Assembly: GCA_030607715.1 (NCBI GenBank)
Contig: JAUWJM010000125.1
Coordinates: 1 to 5,077 of the forward strand
Length of the DNA stretch: 5,077 bases
Direction: 5' to 3'
Source: Candidatus Aerophobota bacterium
GTDB lineage: Bacteria; Aerophobota; Aerophobia; Aerophobales; B3-G15
Part shown: positions 1 through 4,307 of the stretch, in pieces
How positions within the stretch are numbered: position 1 is the stretch's first letter
Layout of the letters: each line of letters begins with the position of its first letter
Translations under genes and position numbers: made by a program
The notes under the pieces: model-generated
Told to the model about the DNA's origin: nothing
Seen by the model: the letters and a program-made list of their open reading frames with translations, nothing else
Databases searched by the model: none

Positions 1-613
1 CTGGATTGCTAAACATTTCTAAGATGATATGAGTCTTACTGCCCATAAAAATGTAACAAACCTCGTTGTGATGTTGAATAAAGGACCTCATTTTTTTCTC
101 AAACTGCTCCCCATTGAATTGGCTAATTTCTTGAAATTCATCAAAGATAACAACCACCCGTTTTTTATAATCTTTTGCTATCCTTTCCGGTAGCTCGTAT
201 ACCTCCTCCAGTGCTCTTTCCACACTTGATTTTGTCCGAGAAAAATCAAATGATACTTTCCAGCTACCATCTTTTCCAACTTCAAAACTGGGGATAACTC
301 GGCTAAAAAAATTTGCTATTTTCTCAATTTTTTCTTTTCTGGTAAGAAACGCCTGGCTAATAGCCTTGGAATAAACCTCTAAAAATTGAGCTGTTGAGCT
401 TGCCCTATGAACATCAACATAGATAGTGATAACTTCTTTACCCAAAGTCTCCTTTACCACTTTTATCAGTGATGTCTTACCCAAACGGCGATTAGAATAG
501 ATAAATACATTTTGAGCAGATCTAATGCAAGATGTAAGTTGCTGAATCTCACGAATTCTATTGCAGAAATATTCACCTGCAACTGCCTCACCATATCTAA
601 AGGGATTAACCAT
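1..613 (-). CDS. Archaeal-type AAA/STAND ATPase, N-terminal part (cut by window edge)
   Basis: The reading frame is open from an ATG at 613 to the left edge of the window, giving 204 residues with no stop. It begins with the NPF..G opening and an R..EI..L stretch (residues 19-26) common in archaeal-type ATPases. The P-loop is SNRRLGKTS (residues 40-48), the form with two arginines before GKT. Walker B is VVVIFDEFQE (153-162), and FMGSK (189-193) fits the sensor-1 strand. Family members are usually 350-450 residues, so the C-terminal winged-helix half lies outside the window. An AAAGGA ribosome site lies about 8 nt before the ATG. The gene has its own promoter and palindromic operator-like sites. 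Such ATPases are often multicopy and found beside toxin-antitoxin or mobile genes; the cellular role is generally unknown and none is assigned here. Confidence 0.9.
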   Translation of the reverse strand, partial: MVNPFRYGEAVAGEYFCNRIREIQQLTSCIRSAQNVFIYSNRRLGKTSLIKVVKETLGKEVITIYVDVHRASSTAQFLEVYSKAISQAFLTRKEKIEKIANFFSRVIPSFEVGKDGSWKVSFDFSRTKSSVERALEEVYELPERIAKDYKKRVVVIFDEFQEISQFNGEQFEKKMRSFIQHHNEVCYIFMGSKTHIILEMFSNP

Positions 614-626
614 CCTTAGTTTCCTT

Positions 627-658
627 TATTACATTATGTAAAAATACATAATGTAATA
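627..658. promoter_or_regulatory. Double palindromic operator-like site before the ATPase gene
   Basis: This is a perfect inverted repeat with 14-bp arms (627-640 and 645-658) around an AAAA spacer. Each arm is itself almost symmetric: TACATTATGTA at 630-640 and TACATAATGTA at 645-655. These read as two 11-bp palindromes with centres 15 bp apart. They cover the transcription start region and part of the -10 box of the ATPase promoter and end 13 bp before the start codon. Position and symmetry suggest a repressor operator, possibly autoregulatory. Since the start site falls inside, an RNA hairpin in the leader is the alternative. Confidence 0.6.
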
Positions 659-682
659 TAACATAATTAGCTACAAAGTCAA
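655..682 (-). promoter_or_regulatory. Sigma70-type promoter of the ATPase gene
   Basis: On the minus strand a TTGACT -35 box (677-682) and a TATATT -10 box (655-660) are separated by 16 bp. Each matches the consensus at 5 of 6 positions. The expected start site is near 648, about 35 nt before the ATPase ATG. The -10 box overlaps the right edge of the palindrome at 627-658, so a protein bound there would block the polymerase. Confidence 0.65.
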
Positions 683-719
683 AATCTTGCATTTACTCAT
701 TCACTTAACCAAATCTTCA

Positions 720-778
720 CCCCCACCTTAATCCTCCTCACTCAAGGGAGAGAGGAGAGAAGGAAATTGATAGGTGGA
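720..778. repeat. REP-like imperfect inverted repeat
   Basis: The element begins with five C residues. Outer arms CCACCT (723-728) and AGGTGG (772-777) enclose an inner purine/pyrimidine hairpin, TCCTCACTC (735-743) against GAGAGAGGA (748-756), with one mismatch and a 4-nt loop. The CACC-TTAATCCTC / GGGAGAG composition resembles a dispersed non-coding palindrome frequent between genes of many bacteria. It lies between the ATPase promoter and the dead bmp gene, where it could protect or end transcripts. Copy number cannot be judged from this window. Confidence 0.45.
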
Positions 779-823
779 ACAACGACCTCGCAAAATTTTT
801 ATATTAATTCTTACTTTTTTAAA

Positions 824-913
824 AAGCTTACCCACTACGGAAAAAAGAGATAAAAGAGAACTTTTCCTCAGGATATTTCTCAATTAATAAAGATAAGGAA
901 GCTTACCTACTAC
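824..913. repeat. Short direct repeat at the 3' end of the bmp relic
   Basis: AAGCTTACCCACTAC (824-838) recurs as AAGCTTACCTACTAC (899-913), 15 bp with one difference, 75 bp apart. The right copy encodes VVGKL at the extreme C-terminus of the bmp relic; the left copy lies downstream of the stop codon. This is probably a small tail duplication. The surrounding 779-883 is AT-rich and otherwise shows no gene, promoter or clear terminator. Confidence 0.4.
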
Positions 914-1559
914 ATTTGATTCAAAATGATAAATCTCTCGCAGCTCCTTGTCACTCATCCCTGGAAAAACTTTAAACTCTCCCTTTATAATTGCTTGCTT
1001 TTTTTCCTCAATCATCTTCCTTATCCTCTCAGGAACTAAATCACTAAAGGGAGCAAGTTTTACCCCTTCTTTAGATAATCCATACCACCAATCCTGAGCT
1101 GGGTATTCATACCATGTTTTTTCATGCACTGCTCTTACTATATCAATCATAATGGGAGCCCAGTTCCAAACGGCACCAGCTACCATTCCAACCAGGAACT
1201 TGGCTTCATACATCCTGCCATAATATATCCCTGCATTAGGAGTTTCTTTCTTAACCCCACTTCCCCACATACAATATGACATCGGGGTAATCTAAAGCTA
1301 CTTCTTTGATATATTTCTCAAAGTCCCAACTATGACAGAAGATTACTTTGTATCCTGCCTTTGCATATTCCCTCAGTATCTGTGGAGTATCGGGACCACA
1401 AGCATTCTCCTTCTCTGAGAGCTCAACATAGGGTAGTAGTTTAGTCATCCTCTGAGCTCCCATGTGAGCTTCGTAGGTCCAGCCATAGTCACCTATTGAA
1501 CCAATATGAACGACAGCTACCTTTAGCACGGGTTCCCTTTCTTCCCAGGTAATGTCAAA
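884..1559 (-). pseudogene. BMP/PnrA-family substrate-binding protein, decayed
   Basis: Two overlapping frames together make about half of a BMP-family lipoprotein, the periplasmic binding component of ABC importers often specific for purine nucleosides. The first frame (1251-1529, GTG start) holds the mature N-terminus, with VAVVHIGSIGDYGWTYEAH and a later stretch ending DVILYV. The second (884-1282) holds NAGIYYGRMYEAKFLVG and the C-terminal VWNWAP...KEGVKLAPF region. Three lesions show it is dead. No signal peptide or lipobox exists, as in-frame sequence stops at a TGA (1566-1568). A +1 shift falls near a GGGG run around 1260. VAGA is joined directly to VWNW near 1171, so the roughly 110-130 residues that normally separate them are missing. 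Intact members are about 330-360 residues. One possible link is that adenine deaminase, another purine-salvage gene, lies nearby. Confidence 0.85.
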
Positions 1560-1561
1560 AC

Positions 1562-1583
1562 TTAATCACAGAGAACACAGAGA
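1562..1583. repeat. CACAGAG-type dispersed repeat
   Basis: The plus strand reads TTAATCACAGAGAACACAGAG, with two CACAGAG units 9 bp apart. From general knowledge, closely similar TTAACCACAGAG-nACACAGAG strings recur between genes in many bacterial genomes. Here it sits exactly between the broken 3' end of the hicA remnant and the broken 5' end of the bmp relic, so it marks a recombination or deletion junction. Only one copy lies in the window. Confidence 0.5.
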
Positions 1584-1622
1584 AATCATTTTGATGACAT
1601 CACGATAGCGAAAGCCTGATAA
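1584..1622 (-). pseudogene. hicA: Remnant of a hicA toxin gene, first codons only
   Basis: Directly after hicB, on the same strand, 13 codons read LSGFRYRDVIKMI. This resembles the start of HicA mRNA interferases, where a G-[FL]-x-[YS]-R-[DE]-[VL]-I-K motif forms the first helix before the catalytic G.SH motif. The coding sense ends at the CACAGAG repeat and reaches a TGA at 1566-1568, so the whole catalytic part is missing. An in-frame TGA (1623-1625) stands immediately upstream, and the nearest ATG is in another frame, so the start is also damaged. The position, 10 bp after the hicB stop, is where hicA lies in hicB-hicA operons. The call rests on a short match and on synteny. Confidence 0.5.
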
Positions 1623-1632
1623 TCATCCCATA

Positions 1633-1863
1633 TTATATCTCTAAAACTAATGGATAATCAAAACGTTCTTTAATAGGAGTTAATTTAGGAGTCACTTGCT
1701 GTTCCTTCGGTGCTTCTAACAATTTACGAGCGACATCGCGTGCAATTTCCAGCGTCTCCCAAATTGTACGCCCCTGGGCCACAAGACCCTGGACATCATC
1801 CGATGTTGCCAGATATACACCTTCTGGTAATTTTTCGATATGAATATTTATTACTTGCTCCAT
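1633..1863 (-). CDS. hicB: HicB-family antitoxin
   Basis: This 76-residue protein carries the partial RNase H-like HicB fold. INIHIEKLPEGVYLATS (residues 5-21) forms the first two strands, DDVQGLVAQGRT (22-33) gives the conserved D..GLVAQG turn, and an amphipathic helix ETLEIARDVARKLLEA follows (36-51). The charged, proline-containing tail (52-76) shows no ribbon-helix-helix or helix-turn-helix DNA-binding domain, as is usual in the short form. HicB neutralises the HicA mRNA-cutting toxin, and the pair normally forms an operon. Here only a possible 13-codon hicA scrap follows, so the antitoxin is effectively an orphan. A GGGGGT stretch 5 nt before the ATG is a weak ribosome site, and no convincing promoter was found in 1864-1989. 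The frame itself looks intact. Confidence 0.85.
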   Translation of the reverse strand: MEQVINIHIEKLPEGVYLATSDDVQGLVAQGRTIWETLEIARDVARKLLEAPKEQQVTPKLTPIKERFDYPLVLEI

Positions 1864-1989
1864 TTTTTACCCCCATCTTAGAGAGTTCTAAAAAATGTAA
1901 ATATTCGGTGAACCCCGTTGGGAGAAAGTTCTGTTTTCCTTTACCAATATACAAAAAGAACTAATTGGCTTTTAATTTCAGCGCAATTT

Positions 1990-2030
1990 ATGGATGGATA
2001 GGTAATAGTTAAGATTACCTACTCATCCAT
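1990..2030. repeat. Long hairpin at the end of the protease/leader operon
   Basis: Arms 1990-2006 and 2014-2030 pair over 17 positions with two adjacent mismatches and a 7-nt loop (AGTTAAG). In the direction of the operon the hairpin follows the decayed protease-gene fragment by one base. It is followed by TAAATTGCGC, which has no T tract, so it is not a standard intrinsic terminator. It could still stabilise the transcript 3' end, or be the boundary palindrome of the duplicated segment. The rest of the interval up to hicB (1864-1989) holds no gene that I can see. Confidence 0.5.
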
Positions 2031-2143
2031 CTTAAAAGATAAAGCTCACCTGCCTTATCTTCCAAACGGGCCTGCTGAATTAGTCTTACGGTTGGCTTCT
2101 TCCCTGACCTGAATCAGAGGTAGCATTGTTAACTCATTTTAAT
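2031..2143 (-). pseudogene. Decayed partial copy of the M50 protease gene
   Basis: This stretch aligns base by base with 3680-3790 inside the protease gene, about 85% identical by eye over 111 aligned bases. It matches protease residues about 120-157, from LLKWVDKAT to GELYFL. The copy is dead: the tryptophan codon of LKWV is TGA, a 2-base insertion at about 2112-2119 shifts the frame, and neither end of the gene is present. RLEDKAGELYLL is still readable on the 3' side. It begins inside the last codons of the leader-peptide gene and stops next to the hairpin at 1990-2030. It implies that a second protease gene or operon copy once stood downstream and was mostly deleted. Confidence 0.88.
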
Positions 2144-2417
2144 GAGGCCCGATCACCGGGGGTAACACCCCTAATGACTTACTTAACCTGGCTTCCATTT
2201 CCTCTGGGGTAAGCTTTTCACCAGGATCAAGATAGGGCAGGACAATATGCTTTACCATCTTGGTATCTTCAACAGCCTTAATCTCCATATCCTCGGGTAT
2301 ACTAAAACCCTTCTCTTTGAGCACACTTTTCGAATCATTCAAAAAGTTTTGCTTCAGCTCAGGATTAGCGTATAGATCCATAATCAACCCGCTCATTTTT
2401 TCCTTATTTAACTCCAT
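2139..2417 (-). CDS. NHLP-like leader peptide protein, putative RiPP precursor
   Basis: This 92-residue acidic soluble protein has no signal peptide and no cysteine. Residues 8-61 fit the nitrile-hydratase-type leader (NHLP) pattern: a first helix LIMDLYANPELKQNFLND, the segment SKSVLKEKGFSIPEDMEIKAVED (31-51, in place of the usual dP.a.L.e..G..lP), and a closing strand HIVLP (57-61). NHLP leaders precede the core of ribosomally made, modified peptides and are bound by modification or export proteins. The possible core (62-92) has only one Thr and two Ser, no GG or GA cleavage site, and ends in a proline-rich LPPVIGPH. The gene follows the PqqD-M50 protease gene by 28 nt with a strong ribosome site, so the two are co-expressed and probably act together. 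The stop codon lies in the decayed protease copy, so the original C-terminus may be lost. Product modification is unproven. Confidence 0.7.
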   Translation of the reverse strand: MELNKEKMSGLIMDLYANPELKQNFLNDSKSVLKEKGFSIPEDMEIKAVEDTKMVKHIVLPYLDPGEKLTPEEMEARLSKSLGVLPPVIGPH

Positions 2418-2422
2418 AGCAT

Positions 2423-2433
2423 CTCACCTCCTC
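2423..2433 (-). promoter_or_regulatory. Strong ribosome binding site of the leader-peptide gene
   Basis: GAGGAGGTGAG on the minus strand is a near-complete anti-16S match, with AGGAGG ending 9 nt before the ATG at 2417. The protease gene ahead of it has no such site, so the small protein is probably made in excess over the protease, as expected for a substrate relative to its enzyme. Confidence 0.75.
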
Positions 2434-2445
2434 ATTTTTATTTTT

Positions 2446-4149
2446 CTATGCACCTATTTTTAGATCCATAGGTGCCAAATAGTTCTTTTTGTACCAATTC
2501 AGGCCAGTCTTTATAACTCTTTCAAAAAACAAAACTACCAATATAGAAGCCAAAACCCAGCTAAAAATACCTGGATATTTAGTTAATCTAATCTTAATAA
2601 AGTTAAACAGAAGTAAAAGCATAAAAATTACAAAGGCTAAAGCAAGAAAAGAGTAAATAAGATATATTCTTTTCTCTTTCTTTGATGTTTTTGGCTTTGG
2701 CCTTCCCATAAAAAAAGCACCTGATAGTGAACGAAGATAAGAAAAGGAATTTTTTCTAAGATTTGGCATCTCTAAGATATCCATAAGTATGTAGTATCCA
2801 TCAGTTTCTATAAATGGAATAAATTGAATAAATACATTCACCAGGCCAACCAAAAAGATTGCACCAAATATGAGGCTTAAGTTTTGAAAACACCAGTGCA
2901 TAGATAAAACCCACACCCAGCCATAAAGGCAGGTTAATATTAAAGAAAAAAGCGGACCTGCCAAAGAAACCATAACTCTGTGCCATTTGTTTTCAAACAT
3001 CCAGGCATCTGTGGTATCAACAAAGGCACAAGGAAAAGCATAGTACAACATCATACCCATCTCATGAACCTTGCCTCCATACTTTTTGCACATAATAGCA
3101 TGAGAGAACTCATGAAAGATTATATTTATACTCATTCCCAGATAGAAACCTATCCAAATTTCGGGATGGAGAAGCAGCCTACCCGTGAAATATTCACCAG
3201 CTAAAATCTTAATAGAGGGTAAATATAAAGAGAAGAGCACAAAAGAGGTCAGGATAAAGAAAAAATAGAGATACCTTGCTCTAATACTCCACAACCATCC
3301 TATCTTCTGATTTAAGATTTCAACAAAGTTATCAGATTTGGGAATAGTGTAACGCAATTTAAAAATTCTGTTTAAGATTCTCTTTATTTTTGAATCTTTC
3401 CTCTTATAGGAACTCCTTAGGGGCTCATCAGGCACAATAAGTCCCCCATTAATGAGATTCTCTATAAGGCTGCCCAGGGTTTGGGGATGTATCAATCCAA
3501 ATTTCTTAACAAAAGAATAGTATATTTCTCTTACAGCAGTTTTCCCATCTATTAATTTAATAACAAATGTTTCCTGAGGACTCAGACGTAAGGCAGTTTC
3601 TTGCTTGGGAGATTTTGTAATGTTAATATCTCCCGGAAGAAAGTTTAATTTTAGATTATCCACAGGCTTTGGCCTCAAACTTAAAAAATAGAGCTCACCT
3701 GCCTCATCTTCTAAACGGGCATGCTGAGTTAGACTTATGGTCCTCTTCTTCCGTGACCTGGACCAGGTAGCCTTGTCAACCCATTTTAATAAAACATGAT
3801 GCCAGAAGATGTCAGGTTGCAATTTCAGTCCAGGAAATTCATCCAAAAATTTATCAGAATGATTGAAGGAAGGGTCTAAAGGGATATTAGCTGGAAAGGT
3901 TATATTAACTACAATATGACGGGTGTAGGTATCAATCTCAATTTCTATATTGCCCTTTACACCCACTACCTTTGACAGTTGGACTATACCGGCAACAACC
4001 TCATTAACAACAAAGACAAGACGAAAGAGCATCTTTCCTTCTAATTCACATCTCTCCCCCCACCCTCTTACAAATTCCTCTGCCTGACTGGCAGAAGAAA
4101 TTTCCAAAGGTAAAGCTATCTTGGTAATCTGAAGATCATCAATTTCCAT
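2446..4149 (-). CDS. HATPase-like/PqqD-like/M50 zinc metalloprotease fusion, membrane protein
   Basis: 567 residues. Residues about 12-145 resemble an RsbW-type HATPase fold: a helix SASQAEEFVRGWGERC, an N-box-like helix VVNEVVAGIVQLS (47-59), strands to VVNITFP, and a late LLKWVDKATWSR segment. The N-box asparagine and the DxGxG ATP loop are missing, so ATP use is doubtful. Residues about 155-240 resemble a PqqD winged helix (LRLSPQETFVIKLIDGKTAVREIY, then LIENLINGGLIVP), the fold that binds RiPP leader peptides. From 290 on it is an M50/site-2 protease with about six membrane segments, zinc motif HEFSH (346-350) and IPFIETDGYYILMD (444-457), whose D450 is the third ligand. The gene has its own promoter and lies 28 nt before an NHLP-like gene, its likely substrate. 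The ATG at 4149 follows an in-frame TGA five codons upstream and lacks a clear ribosome site. Cleavage of the neighbour is inferred. Confidence 0.9.
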   Translation of the reverse strand: MEIDDLQITKIALPLEISSASQAEEFVRGWGERCELEGKMLFRLVFVVNEVVAGIVQLSKVVGVKGNIEIEIDTYTRHIVVNITFPANIPLDPSFNHSDKFLDEFPGLKLQPDIFWHHVLLKWVDKATWSRSRKKRTISLTQHARLEDEAGELYFLSLRPKPVDNLKLNFLPGDINITKSPKQETALRLSPQETFVIKLIDGKTAVREIYYSFVKKFGLIHPQTLGSLIENLINGGLIVPDEPLRSSYKRKDSKIKRILNRIFKLRYTIPKSDNFVEILNQKIGWLWSIRARYLYFFFILTSFVLFSLYLPSIKILAGEYFTGRLLLHPEIWIGFYLGMSINIIFHEFSHAIMCKKYGGKVHEMGMMLYYAFPCAFVDTTDAWMFENKWHRVMVSLAGPLFSLILTCLYGWVWVLSMHWCFQNLSLIFGAIFLVGLVNVFIQFIPFIETDGYYILMDILEMPNLRKNSFSYLRSLSGAFFMGRPKPKTSKKEKRIYLIYSFLALAFVIFMLLLLFNFIKIRLTKYPGIFSWVLASILVVLFFERVIKTGLNWYKKNYLAPMDLKIGA

Positions 4150-4194
4150 AGTTTTGTGGGGTCAGCCCCTCTACTTTCCCTTAGGCTTCTGCTT

Positions 4195-4222
4195 AATCTA
4201 CAATATTCTCTAAAAATGTCAA
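4195..4222 (-). promoter_or_regulatory. Promoter of the protease/leader operon
   Basis: On the minus strand a perfect TTGACA -35 box (4217-4222) is followed after 16 bp by TAGATT (4195-4200), a 4 of 6 match to the -10 consensus. The start site should fall near 4188, giving a leader of about 39 nt. That leader contains a GGGG-CTGA-CCCC mini-hairpin (4158-4169) where a ribosome site would be expected. The -35 box forms one arm of the inverted repeat at 4217-4242. Confidence 0.65.
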
Positions 4223-4242
4223 TTTTTCTGGTCAAATTGACA
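4217..4242. promoter_or_regulatory. Inverted repeat holding both divergent -35 boxes
   Basis: Arms TGTCAATTT (4217-4225) and AAATTGACA (4234-4242) are perfect reverse complements separated by 8 bp. Each arm contains a TTGACA -35 hexamer for the promoter leaving on its side, one for the protease operon and one for adenine deaminase. The symmetry may reflect only the two -35 boxes, but the match extends three bases beyond each hexamer (AAT/ATT side). A shared dimeric regulator is therefore possible. Confidence 0.55.
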
Positions 4243-4265
4243 CTATCCTTTTTCTATGGTAATAT
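4237..4265 (+). promoter_or_regulatory. Promoter of adenine deaminase
   Basis: A perfect TTGACA -35 box (4237-4242) is followed after exactly 17 bp by TAATAT (4260-4265), 4 of 6 to the -10 consensus. The start site should be near 4272, leaving a 5' leader of about 36 nt. This is too short for a purine riboswitch, so control, if any, would be at the promoter. Confidence 0.65.
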
Positions 4266-4307
4266 ATTTTTACACGAGAGAAAGATGTTAGTGAATAAGG
4301 GAAAATT

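Noticed and set aside
1245..1285. Programmed frameshift in the bmp gene
   Set aside because: The GGGG run is suggestive, but the missing signal peptide and the large internal deletion show decay, not recoding.
1864..1920. Promoter for hicB (TTTACA followed by TAAGAT)
   Set aside because: The spacing is 15 bp and the -10 box would place the start site inside the ribosome site; too weak to call.
1900..1945. Small CCC-GTT-GGG stem with GAAC/GTTC ends upstream of hicB
   Set aside because: The stem is only three base pairs and there is no supporting context; it could occur by chance.
1710..1964. Plus-strand open frame of 84 codons
   Set aside because: It lies antisense over hicB and its upstream region, has no ribosome site, and its composition fits no protein family.
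2260..2463. Plus-strand open frame of 67 codons
   Set aside because: Antisense to the leader-peptide gene; its hydrophobic look comes from reading the opposite strand of coding sequence.
2801..3204. Open frames of 61 (minus) and 74 (plus) codons
   Set aside because: Both are shadows within the protease gene, whose own frame carries the zinc motifs.
4266..4307. Purine riboswitch before adenine deaminase
   Set aside because: The leader is about 36 nt and has none of the three-way-junction sequence of purine riboswitches.
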